Notes under the pieces: generated by a model
The model's database searches: none
Seen by the model: only the letters and a program-made list of their open reading frames with translations
What the model was told of the DNA's origin: nothing
Made by a program: the position numbers and the translations under genes
Part shown: positions 11,101 through 22,200 of the stretch, piece by piece
Layout: each line of letters opens with the position of its first letter
Numbering within the stretch: the stretch's first letter is position 1
DNA from: Sanderia malayensis
Taxonomy: Eukaryota > Cnidaria > Scyphozoa > Semaeostomeae > Pelagiidae
Assembly: GCA_013076295.1 (NCBI GenBank)
Contig: RQOL01000824.1
Coordinates: 2,480,001-2,544,000 of the forward strand
Direction: 5' to 3'
DNA length: 64,000 nt

Positions 11101-12501
11101 TACAAAAGCGACCACACAGCAAACTAAAATGAGATGAGACAGTGAATATTTACACAGCAGTGGACTCTGTAAAATATCTTGCAAATTACCAATGTGTAAC
11201 ATCGAAGGAGAGATATGGCAGGTTTGGGACAGGCGCAAAAGTGTTATCCTGAACGTTCTCAATCCATTGTTTCTTATATGCAGGATTCTACCGCATTCCA
11301 ACTTGGTTCGCAATAACAGTCTTCAATCATTTGTTTTGAAACAAATACAAACTATATGCTAATAGCATCTTCATTTAAAACAATTATATTTGAAACAGTG
11401 CACACAGAACCACAACAATGACACGCAAGTATGAAAAGAAATACAGTCAAGTCTTCATAGTTCGAACTCGTGTAATTCGAACTCTATCTAATTCGAACGA
11501 AATTATCTGTCCCTTCAAGGATCACTAATGAACCGATTCTTATTAAACAAACATCTATAATTCGAACTTTTTGTAATTCGGACATTTTCACGCTTCCCCA
11601 GGGTGTTCAAATTGACTGTATGTTGCAGTAATGAAATGTTACGAATTTACTTGTGAATAAGTCAATAAAACAATTCTGTCAATTACTAACCTGTGGTACC
11701 AAGAATTGCAATTGGTACGGCCTTGGCGGGGTTCTTTGTCTTCTCAGACGACATAGCTATGACGTCAAATCCAACAAATGCGTAGAAACATGTCGACGCA
11801 CCTTTGATTGTTCCGAAAATACCAAACGGCATGAAATCTTGCCAATTCTTTCCCTCTCCGTAAACTGCTCCGGTTATTACGATTACTGCTAAGATGATAA
11901 TGTTACCGAATACCACAATGACCATCAATAACCGGGTCGGTTTCCAGCCGAATGCAATAGCCGCGGTAATCAACAAGCATATCAGCAGTGCAAAGATATC
12001 TGGGTACGTACTCGAACCCCAGATCTCAATCTTATTCGCGAAACTGGATATGAACGCGGTTATTTCTCCGTTGAGGATTTTGTCAAAATAGGCCGTAAAA
12101 CCGCGAGCGAATAACGCCGTTCCAATCATGTACTGGAAAAGCAGGTTCCAACCGATCAGAAAACCTGCCGCTTCGCCAATAACCGCTGACGTGAATGTAT
12201 AAGCGGAGCCTGAAACTGGCATCCGCGCGGAAAGTTCCGCGTAACAAAGTCCAGACATAACAGCCGCTACAGCGTCGATTAAAAGCGACACAACGATACT
12301 AGGCCCGGCTATTTCCCGCGCGGTTTCTCCCAGCATTATGTAAATAGAAACGCCAAGTGTTGCGCCAATACCGATAACCATTAAGTCCAGAACGGAAAGT
12401 GTTCGCTCCAGCCTCGTTTGCATCATAGCCTCTCTGTTGACGACTTTTTGGCGGCAAAACGACTTCCAAAACTGACCGAAACAGCCACGCTCGGCGTCCA
12501 T
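8161..12501 (-). CDS. Cationic amino-acid transporter (SLC7 CAT family), complete, 5 exons
   Basis: Plasma-membrane APC-superfamily transporter of the CAT (SLC7A1-A4) group, importing arginine/lysine-type amino acids in known members. Exons: 11691-12501, 10818-11123, 10254-10475, 9444-9866, 8161-8249. All junctions are GT-AG and in phase, totalling 1851 bp (616 aa), the usual CAT length. Visible: an N-terminal RTLSVLDLMVIGIGATLGVS, TM1 of the APC fold with its GxG break; ELSARMPVSGSAYTF; YAFVGFDVIAMSSEKTKNP; the TM8 region PMPKLAYALSQDGL; and the C-terminal CAT pair LSVNIYLLLLLDHGSWIRFG plus LIYFGYGMHHS on the last exon. The large 9444-9866 exon begins with a hydrophilic loop. The last intron contains a telomere-like satellite array and a tRNA-like segment. 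Exact substrate (cationic versus SLC7A4/A14-like) is not decidable. Confidence 0.92.
8339..8830 (+). repeat. Satellite array with CCCTAA telomere repeats (array 1)
   Basis: Four tandem units in the last intron of the CAT gene. Each holds ACGTCAT, then CTCCTGCGCAGT, an ATATGG spacer, ACTGCGCAT, CGCCCACCTTTAGGG and 2-4 CCCTAA hexamers. CTCCTG starts at 8401, 8527, 8659 and 8797, so periods are 126, 132 and 138, differing by exactly 6 bp as expected from gain or loss of telomere hexamers. TGCGCAGT and ACTGCGCA form an internal palindrome. The same unit recurs at about 20.2 and 53.6 kb in the same orientation. Confidence 0.92.
8888..8956 (-). other. tRNA-like segment (pseudogene or SINE head)
   Basis: Read on the minus strand it starts CCTCCTGTGG and ends AGGAGG, giving a six-pair acceptor-like stem over 69 nt. 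It has a box A-like TGGACTACCGGTAAC and a box B-like GGGTTCAAAACC. The D and anticodon arms do not fold convincingly, so a functional tRNA is unlikely. It follows the satellite array inside the CAT intron. Confidence 0.4.
9990..10165. mobile_element. pogo/Tigger-like MITE, intact termini
   Basis: 176 bp flanked by TA on both sides. Left end CAGTAGAATCCCGATAACTC, right end GAGTTATCGGGATTCAACTG. The interior repeats AACTCGAAC-type motifs in both orientations. No coding capacity. It sits in a CAT-gene intron. Confidence 0.8.
10254..10475 (-). other. CAT-gene exon 3 with long polar loop
   Basis: This exon of the amino-acid transporter encodes the helix after the 10818-11123 exon (LIRMTSLGTLMTYTSVAACV) and a hydrophilic, Asn/Ser/Lys-rich loop of about 35 residues before the next helix. 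It is listed separately because the stretch around 10480-10720 is otherwise AT-rich intron. Confidence 0.85.
11444..11618. mobile_element. pogo/Tigger-like MITE, second intact copy
   Basis: 175 bp, TA on both sides, left end CAGTCAAGTCTTCATAGTTC and right end GTTCAAATTGACTG. Interior AATTCGAAC motifs match the 9990 copy in style but the termini have diverged. It lies in a CAT-gene intron. Confidence 0.75.
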
Positions 12502-14681
12502 ATTGGGTTGTGCTAGGGCTCAAGTTTCTGGCGAAAAACAAACACTCACTAAGTCAATAAACTTATAAACTTACGCTAATAAACAAGAGTAATCAACAAT
12601 GGCAGATATTTATTGAAGGGGAGATGAGTTACGAGTCCTAGACCCTAAATATTTGCCAAGGCTGGCGTCTTCTCAAAACATACCCCGCCCAAACAGTTAT
12701 CCAATGAAAGAAGACAAAATCTAAAATTGTGAATAATTGTTTTACCAATACCGAAAGCCACAAAATAAAAAGGAATTGCTTGGGGTTTTATCCTTCCCAC
12801 AAACAACGGGTGAATGTTTCGAAGACAAACCCTCCGCAGATAAGCCTGAAATGACGCCACACCCTTATAAAATAATATTTAATAAAAGTATGGTAATAAT
12901 AATATAAATATAAAATAAAATGATTTCTTAATAATAACGGCCGAGATTGCGAACATCGGAAATTTTAAAACTTTTTCACGATTTAAAAGCCTGTCTGTGT
13001 CGTAGTTATGACGTCACGACTGTCGCAGTTGAAATGGAAAAATGAAAGTCTTCGCGGGCTCTGGCTCGTTCAAACAGTTGTATTGTAATGGTTGAATTTT
13101 CATTCTCGAAACGGTTTTATGACCAATTTAACTAGGTTTATTATACAATGCAATAAAATCACATCACTTTATTATATTGAAGCAGGCCTTTAAACAAAAA
13201 AGGTCAAAAGTTTGCCACGCTCGTGTCACGCAAAATTGCAAAAGGCGAGGAGAACAAATGTGGAATTTTATGTTGTTTGAAAAAATAACAACCATTATCT
13301 GGAATTCCTGACATGTTATGTTGATAGATACAATATTATTGCCAGAAGTATAAAATTTCGTGCTTGCAAGGCAATTTCACCTTGAAATTTTGAGTATTTA
13401 GACTTTTCAACAATGTTGGATGTCAAAAAGGCGGTACAAATGGTCACCAGTTCGGCAAAAGACCTTTAAAAGAATACAAAATTAACCTTACCGAAGAACA
13501 GAAGAAATATCTTACCAAATTGTATTGTACGAGTTAAAATATCACTCAACCTTTTCTTTTCTCGGTCGAAGAAAGGTATAGAACAGGTTTAATTCGTTGC
13601 CTTCTCACGCACGACAGGCCTAATGTGTAGCGATAATGATGTTTGTACAAAGTCTGAATAACTTCTTTGAAAAGTGAGACAACAAACATTGGATGTCAAA
13701 GGTTGATCAGCCGTAGCGAGTTGAGCTGTTTTGCACATGAAATGAGGAGAATAACCACAAACAACATGTTAAAACCTCTTGTGGGTTGGGTATATTGTAT
13801 TATCTTCGTTTTGAATATAAAAAGGAAGTAAAGAAACCTATGGCGACGAGTTGAAAGAGATTCACAAATTAACAAGGTCTTCTTTGTTATTAATTTTCCT
13901 CTCAGAGCCTCGTCAAACTCTTGGGTTCCATACAAACGGGGAATAAACAAAGGACATTATCTTTAATGTTCAGGTCATTATTAACTTGATTCCTTGTCTG
14001 ATGGTCTCTGCGGGGCTAGAATAAAACATCTTGCCAAGCAGAATAACAAGCTGATCAAACAACAAGTGAATGCTCTTATGAATAAATGTTTATTAGAGCA
14101 TTCACGGGAAAAAAATGTTGCGCAACTAAGAAAAATAAGTCTTTTTTTTTATTTTTCTTTTTTATTTTCTTGCTTTCTTTATAAGAATTGCCTTATTTTG
14201 AATACTTGGTCACACATCTTTAAGAGTTTACGAGTGCCAGCAAAACTCTTTGTTACTCACGTTCTTTTGGTAATGTATTCCAAGCGCTTGCAGTGATCAC
14301 ATGGATAAAAAATGAAAATAAAACTTACAGCCTTTTGGAAACTTTGTTGGAAATTTTCAAGAATACACCTCAAAATTGAAATCTATCAGCACAGGATGCA
14401 TGATGTAAATATAATGACCCAAACTGAGAGTTTCATATTGAAAATTCCTAAGTGGGGTGGAAATTTTACCCTAAGCAAAATCATTCAGCAAACATCAACA
14501 ACCTGACAATCAAATTTGTGATTTTTATGGATGGTAATTTCGCCAGCCATGGATGAAATATTCAATAAAAACAAAAAAGTTGTGAAATAACACATTAAAC
14601 TTTTATGTCCAATATAATAAGTTGAAAAAGTTACTTACAAGATTGCCACACATACCAATGACATATATCAGTCTAAAACAA
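12502..14681. other. Intergenic region, no gene seen
   Basis: It lies between the CAT start codon and the stop codon of the PDZ protein, both on the minus strand. I found only short open frames in unlikely composition and low-complexity A/T runs (for example a T-rich tract near 14140-14170). The first few hundred bases should hold the CAT promoter and any 5' UTR exon. Confidence 0.4.
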
Positions 14682-15986
14682 TTATTTAATTTTAATATAT
14701 CTCTCTGGTTGTTCTTTAGCTTTGGCCTCGTGCCATTCTCTCCATTTGTCTGCCTTCAATGTGTCCTTAAAAGCTTTGCTCTCTCTTTCTTTAAAATCCT
14801 CTTTCAAACCTTCCTGTATCTTTATCTTTGAATCAAATTTGACAGTCAACACCACTTCATCTTCTCTGTTCATTAAGCGTATGGCATTCGCAAGGGTCAT
14901 GCCTTTCAGAGTAAAATCTCCAACAGCGAGAATCACGTCACCTTCTTGCAAGAGCCCACCCTCGGCTGCTGGGCTTCCCTCCGCTATCTTACTTATGTAA
15001 ACCGGCTCAATGTAGTTGTATCTCCAGAACTTTTCAGTTTCCACAGTTGCTTTCTCTCCTCCTTTCAGGAACAACCCGTAATGGCCATTTACATCCTTAC
15101 TCAATGTCACTACACGTCTGCCGGTAAATTTGTCTTTAAAAACATTCTTGAAGACTTTTTCAGCTTGATGCAATGATACATCTTTCACTTCGTTTGAATA
15201 ATTTTCTAACAACAACGATAAGCAGGCTTTGTACGTAGCTTTGTCAACAGTTGACGCTGTCGCCTGTACAGCAAGCTCGTTATCAATAAAAACCGACACA
15301 TCTTTCCTCCCCACCTTGCGAACTTCAAATGCAACACCTTTCTGTCTCATAATAGCCCCAAGAGTGGCCTTTGGATGAGCCAGCTTGCAAAAAACATCAA
15401 CATCGTTATCATTAAAGTTGTAAGAATGAAGTGATTTGATATAATTTCCAGCGGAAGTCTCCCCTTCACTTTCGAACAGTTTTCCTACTTCGGCATACAT
15501 CCTTGCTCGTTTCTGAAATATCGTATCATCTTTTGAGACGTCAAACCTTTCCAAAATTGGCAAGATTTCCTTTGTAACATGAGATGCCAAGTCTGCAATC
15601 TTAGCTGCGTCTAGTTTGGCATAAATATCCATGAAATGTTCTGTTAAACAGCTTTGCAGTACCGTTTTACCAAGTGACACAAACCTTGACAGGACAAGAT
15701 CGTTGCAATACGAATCATCGTATGCAACTTCACTTCCAGAGGTTTTCTCCAAGTTCTTATCCTCCTTCGCTTCAATAATCGGCTCTGTCATATGCATCTC
15801 CAATTGTTTATCTTGTGTCACAAACGTTCTCGCATATTGTACTCCATTAACGCTGCTAATTTTTCTTTGAACTTCGGCAACCGAGCTTGCAGTAACGGGC
15901 CTAGGCAGCAGCAAGCTAGATGACAGAGCTCTTGTTGGAACTTGTCTGCAGTATAGACCGATGCTTCTTGAAAGTGGACTAAACAT
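14682..15986 (-). CDS. Probable mitochondrial PDZ-domain protein, intronless
   Basis: A 434-residue single-exon protein. The first about 50 residues are rich in Arg, Ser and Leu with almost no acidic residues (SRSIGLYCRQVPTRALSSSL), a typical mitochondrial presequence. Residues about 90-260 are helical, with LSRFVSLGKTVLQSCLTEHF followed by an Ala/Lys-rich helix. This faintly resembles the degenerate RNase III fold of mitoribosomal mL44, and the following IDNELAVQATASTVDKATYK recalls a dsRNA-binding helix; both are weak inferences. Residues about 325-390 are a clear PDZ domain (YISKIAEGSPAAEGGLLQEGD...VGDFTLKGMTLANAIRLMN). The C-terminus is highly charged and ends RYIKIK. I do not recognise an orthologue. 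The ATG at 15986 directly precedes the presequence. No splice sites are needed. Confidence 0.7.
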   Translation of the reverse strand: MFSPLSRSIGLYCRQVPTRALSSSLLLPRPVTASSVAEVQRKISSVNGVQYARTFVTQDKQLEMHMTEPIIEAKEDKNLEKTSGSEVAYDDSYCNDLVLSRFVSLGKTVLQSCLTEHFMDIYAKLDAAKIADLASHVTKEILPILERFDVSKDDTIFQKRARMYAEVGKLFESEGETSAGNYIKSLHSYNFNDNDVDVFCKLAHPKATLGAIMRQKGVAFEVRKVGRKDVSVFIDNELAVQATASTVDKATYKACLSLLLENYSNEVKDVSLHQAEKVFKNVFKDKFTGRRVVTLSKDVNGHYGLFLKGGEKATVETEKFWRYNYIEPVYISKIAEGSPAAEGGLLQEGDVILAVGDFTLKGMTLANAIRLMNREDEVVLTVKFDSKIKIQEGLKEDFKERESKAFKDTLKADKWREWHEAKAKEQPERYIKIK

Positions 15987-16249
15987 GGCAATACTCAGAT
16001 AATTAAATTCCGTTCTTAATTGTCTAACAGGCGTAAGTAATCGTATAAATATCTAGATTAAGCAACACCATATCATGGAATCAAAAATTTGAGCAAGATG
16101 CAAGCACGTGTGGAAAGAAGAGAAGGACATTGAATTGAATGAGTCTGGAGAAACAAGAAAAATTGTAATTTCAAATCTAGAATCTTGAACAAAGTCTATT
16201 GACCTGACCTCTTTAATAAAACCTGAACACAAATAAATAGTAATAATAA

Positions 16250-19200
16250 TCAATTAGCTATTCTTTTATAAAAGTAAATATAAGCCAAGTCTCTAGGTGG
16301 ATTTTCTGACACTGCTACTTTTCTATCGTTGTATATGACCCATCTAAAATCAAAGAACGATTGTGTCAATATTCTCTCCCTGCTGATAATAGGAACCTTA
16401 TCTAACTTATTAATGAAAATTATTAATAAATAAACCAAAGTAAATACCAAACAAAGATACGCTATGATATTACCTTTCATCTTTGAATATATGACAAACG
16501 TAATGACCACAAGATGTTGAAGTTCCCATATGACTAATAAATGCAAACAGCCTATATTCTAGAAAACAACAAAAATATAATATGAAGAAACATGGCTGGA
16601 TCCATAAAAAAACAAAGCAATAATCATACAAGAATACAAGACACGATTCTTACTGCCAGATCCGTCTTTATAAGTGACTTCAGGCTGCGCAGTAGATTGC
16701 GAGGCATCATCTGTATCCATCGGCATAGCTAGTTCATCACCATGGCTAAAAATCCATTCTACAGCTTGCTCCAAGTTATTATCCTGTAAGGATGAGAAAC
16801 TATCATCAGTACGGTCGAGGGAGGGAAGACGAGCGAATTCCCTGGGAGCTCCGACCCCCCTGGGGGGAGAACGAACTGGTTTTTAAATCATAGCTAGCAT
16901 TAACAGGCTAGAAATACAGACGATTAGTTGGAGTAGTGGAGTTAGAGAGAATTCTCAACAGAGTGACTAGGCAATGCAGAAAACTGGCAGCAATTTCTTT
17001 TACTCTTCTCTACTTCAAAATCTCCAGGGAGAGAAGAAAAAGAGAGAGAAAATTCCGAAATAAAGTTAAAATATTCCAATGTCCAAGAAACAAGGGAATT
17101 AATTTGAAATAGAGAGTCTTGAGATAGAAAGAGGGTCTTGAGATAAAAAGAGAGGCTTGAGATAGAAAGAGAGTCTTGAGATAGAAAGAGAGGCTTGAGA
17201 TAAAAAGAGAGGCTTGAGATGGAAAAAGAGGCTTGAGATCGAGGTTGGTTATAATCGATCAGTTCCACTGTACCCTCTACTGAAATGAAACAAAATTATG
17301 CAAGTCGTGTAGAACTAAGACGACCACACTCACTGTGGCTTTTAAGGCCCTGGTAGCTTGTTCAGACGTAAAACCCATGCTTTGAATCATGATCATAGCC
17401 TCTTGGTTTGGTGAAAAGGTTGAACTGGATGCTTTTGATTTCTTGCTGCTTGGAATCTCAAACCTATCACCGAAATCTATGAGAAAATAAATATGAAAAT
17501 AAATATGAAAATAAATATGAAACACTCTGCAAATATGGATGCAATCAGATGCGCTACCCATAAACGCTAGAACACAGGATCTTCCACGTGACTCAAGATT
17601 TCAACTGTGTGTAGCTTTTTACCATCACATATGGAGCGTAACACACTTTACAAGGAGCCAAATATTTCTACCGAGCCTTGTAACAGTAAAAAATCACCGA
17701 CCTGGATTTTGACAATTCTGAAGAATCCACTCCATGGCGCTCTCTAAACCTGGAAGAAAATGAAACAAGACATAAAATTAGTTTTCACCAAAACCATTTG
17801 AACCAAAATTATCGCTACAAGCCCCCGAACCCCCTGTGCCAAAACCCCAACAAAATAGAGACTACGACAGCAGATGTTGCAGAATGCAATATCAAAAACA
17901 TCAGAAACAATCAGAACTTACCAGTATTCTTGGTGTGGTAAACAGCCTTGCGACATCCCTCGTATGCAAACCCCATTGAAGCAAGTTCCAGCACCACAGC
18001 TTCGTCAATCTGAGGCTCTGCTGAAAGTCAATTTATCAACAACATTACTCTCACAGTGCATATTCAGATAGTAATTTAGGGATCACGGGCTGATTTGTGG
18101 GCTTAGGGCCGCAATCATTATTAATAACCAGACTCACCTTCGGGTTCTGATTCGTCTTCAACAGACAGCTCCTCCTCACCGGGCTGAAGACCAGTGCTCC
18201 GCAGTGCTGATAGGTCAAGCTCCTCCGCAACATCAATTGATACATCTGCAAGAAGAAACGAGTGCAAATAATACAACAACAACAACATTTATCATCTTGA
18301 AAAAAAGTCGAAGCGTAGACTCACTACATTGCATCCCTGTGCCTCGCTCGCAACTTGCTCTACCAAGCGAGCAAAACGAGTGAGGCACAGGGACGCAATG
18401 TAGTGAGTCTAGTCAAAACGGTAAACATGACGATGATATGATTATCATGGCGATGATCTACTGCATGAATCACCCATGATATTGTATGCTAATGAAGATT
18501 GATCTATTCATACCAAGTTTCTTTGGTACCCAATCGTCTCCAACAGTAAACTTCCTAAACTGCACGACAAGATAGTCTGGAAACGTCGAAAATCGAGTGG
18601 ATCTACAAAGGAAACATGCACGATTGATTGCATTTTATGCACTGTGAATTTTGAAGTGAAGGTAGAAGAATGTGTAACGAAATAATGTAAGGAAGTTTGC
18701 ACACCGTTGAGCTTGCGTTTGTGCTTTGATGGCCGAGCTGTAAAAACCATCTATTGTATCAGTTTGCATGAAAACATCCAAGCAACTTGACATTGGAATG
18801 CGAAGGCGAACGACCTCTGAGGACGAACTACAAGAAAAAACGAATAAAGTAAGTATATTGATAAATAATGCGAGCTAAAACACGGAATAACCACAACACA
18901 GAGAAACTGATATTGATGCGATGAATTTCGCACTCTGCAATCAAGTGTGTACGCATTCCACGTTTTTCAAATGACCAGTATTAGCGACTGTCCTATAAAA
19001 AGCAGTATAAAAACAAAGGACTTACATGGTCTGCTTGTTAGCCTCGAGTTCATTTCGTCGTTTTTCAAAAGCTTCGTACTCAACTGCAAAGAGATTCACA
19101 TATAATGACTTCGGTTTGACAAAGAGAGCAAGCAATTAGTTCAAGACAAAGAGATAAGTTCGAGTCCATAGGTGTACTTTGAAGGCAGGGGATACTGCTT

Positions 19201-22200
19201 ACAGTGAGATTTTGCATAAATTCAGCTCGAACAAGCTCGTCAATACTCAAGACAGAACTGCACAGCAAAGCAAGATGAAATGAAACGTCCTCCCACCTTT
19301 ATTCGTTGCTTTCTCCAAAGGTATTGGCAACACAAGCGTGATGTCTTCTCGTTTTGAATACGAGACTTTCTTGCTAGCCATGCATTGTATTCTATCCTCA
19401 AACTGCAGAAAAACAGTATTCATAGTTATAAAGCATGATATAGATAATTCTATCACCGTGGAATGCAATAATAAATTGAAAATCTAAGTAATATTCAATA
19501 CAAGCATGCAGTAAAAACATGATCAAAGTAAAACTTAGGCCACGGATCAATTCGACGCCAACCCCAACCACACATCACAGCCAGTGGTTCGAGTAAACAG
19601 TCAATAACATATAGCTTACAGTTCTATTATGGATATGAAATAAATTAATTGCTGCCATTTTATCAATATAATTGTCTTGTTCCAAAATGTTATTCGGGCT
19701 TCGTAGCTGGATGTTTCGATTGACAAAACAAAAATTCATTTTTGAAGAGTTTGCAACAAGTAATTATGTTCGGTAAATTTTTCCTCCACCTATGGCCCAT
19801 TGGAAGCAAAAACAAAATAAAACATAAATTAAACCTAAAAAGTATATATAAACTTAAAATTAATATTACTAGTCATTTACAAAACTTTAAACCTTAAAAT
19901 CAACAACAAAGAACTCCAAAAATCATAAAATGTGCGATTGTTTTGATTAGGCCTAGGCGTTGCAAAGAGGCCAAGCAATTTGAAAAATCTCTGATTGGAA
20001 AAAAACATAAAGCCATCACCTGCTGACAGTTTTCTCCAATCCTCGTCGAAATAACTGTTAAAACGTTTGTTAAGGGTATTACTGGTGAAATATGGTGGAT
20101 GTCAAAATTGCAGATTCAAGTTTTTTCTAATTCAATCTGACGGCTTTCACTCTCTTTCTTCAGTATAGAGTTTACGAGCCTCAGCCATTGACGATACCAT
20201 TACGTCGAATACGCTCCTGCGCAGTACCAATAATTACGCCACCGCGCATTCTAACCACCTTTCTACTCCGCATTACGCAAGCCTAACCCTAACCCTAAGG
20301 CCAATGCCTCAGCCATATGGACACTCATTTGTCATATACGCTCCTGCGCAGTACCAATAATTACGCCACCGCGCAATCTCACCATCTTTCTCCTCCGCAT
20401 TACGCAACCCTAACCCTAAGCTTAACCATAAGGCCAATGCCTGAGCCATATGGACACTCATACGTCATATACGCTCCTGCGCAGTACCAACAATCACGCT
20501 ACTGCGCATTCTCACCACCTTTCTCCTCCGCATTACGTAACCCTAACCCTAACCATAAGGCCAACGTGTCAGCCATATGGACACTCATACGTCATATACT
20601 CTCCTGCGCAGTACCAACAATCACGCTACTGCGCATTCTCACCACCTTTCTACTCCGCATTACGTAACCCTAACCCTAACCATAAGGCCAATGCCTCAGC
20701 CATATGGACACTCATACGTCATATACGCTCCTGCGCAGTACCAACAATCACGCTGCTGCGCATTCTCACCACCTTTCTACTCCGCATTACGTAACCCTAA
20801 CCCTAACCCTAAGGCCAATGCCTAAGCCATATGGACACTCATACGTCATATACGCTCCTGCGCAGTACCAACAATTAAGCTACTGCGCATTCTCACCACC
20901 TTTCTCCTCCGCATTACGTAACCCTAGCCCTGAGTTACGTGAAGATACAACGCCACGACTACAATGAAAATAAATGTAATGATGCATCTAAGACTTACCT
21001 GGAATGCAAACGAGGTTCTGGGGTTGGAGCCCTAAAAACAAAAGAGTATGAAAAATAAGAGACTTCATTCAACTGAACACGTTTTGTCAGAAGACTTTGC
21101 CGGGTGATATTAACAGCTCGTCAAACCTCTTTTTTGTCGATAGTCGAAAGAAGATGCATAAAGAACTCATGTGCATCTTGTTGTCGGTTGCTTGCAAACT
21201 CTGCATGGTCTTTTCCGATGAGTGATTTGAACATTCGTGGCCTGATACCCTGTGAACAATAAAACATGCATCAAAAACAGGTATAAGTAGACAGCCGCTG
21301 GACTATTCTGTCTCAGATTTAACTCTGTGGGATCTCAATTCCTGGCTTCCTTAGAGACTGCAATAAAATATCTATTTATGTCAGCCTTATCCTTTACCAA
21401 AACTCTCTCTTCACTCGAAATTTCCTTTCTCCAACTTCTCTGCATCTCAAATTAATTCCTCAGTCCCTTAGGCATCGCAATAAAACGTGAATTACCTGAT
21501 TTTCCATATCACTTGTTTCGTCAGAGTTGGAATAGTCACCAGACAGTAATCCATGGGCCAGTTTTCGCCTAAAAGGCAACAGATTTAGACGAAAATGTTT
21601 CATTCTAAAAGCACTCAATCAAAGGCTTGTACTTAACCAAGAGGGGCCAATCAATCACGTAATAAAATAAAAAGGGGGCGAGTCAAAGAAAGACTTACAT
21701 CTGAATCTCAAAATCGTCTGCAGGACTGCTATTATTGAGTTGATTGTAAGCATCTTCGAGAGACTTGTGATATCTACAAATTAAACCAGATATTCCACAG
21801 TTAATACATTGAACATAATCGATTAGCAAAGCTAGGCGGAATATGGGCATGGCTCTTAATAAATTTGACTGCACTGCATGATTCTATTTTCGAACCGATT
21901 TCGAGCAACCTGCTCACGAAAAAGTTCTCTGCTAGCCCCTGATAGCCAAAAAGAGTCTATAATACATAAGGTCCAGAAATGGTTCTTAGCTATGAATATG
22001 ATTCTGAGAATAGCATATCCGATACAACGAAAATAACTGACCTTTCTTTAAATTCATCAATTGAAAACAAAACTTGAATGACGGAGTTCATGTAGCAACT
22101 ATCGGGAAAAATGCATAAAAATACTCAGTTAAATGTTGCAAGGTTTGACTATGAATTAATAATAATACTAATACATAGCGACTAACATAAAATCGGTAAT

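Noticed and set aside
20317..20967. Several overlapping plus-strand frames with [21 protein letters not shown] repeats
   Set aside because: They are frames through satellite array 2 in a USP5/13 intron; repeat periods of 127 and 133 create shifted copies, not genes.
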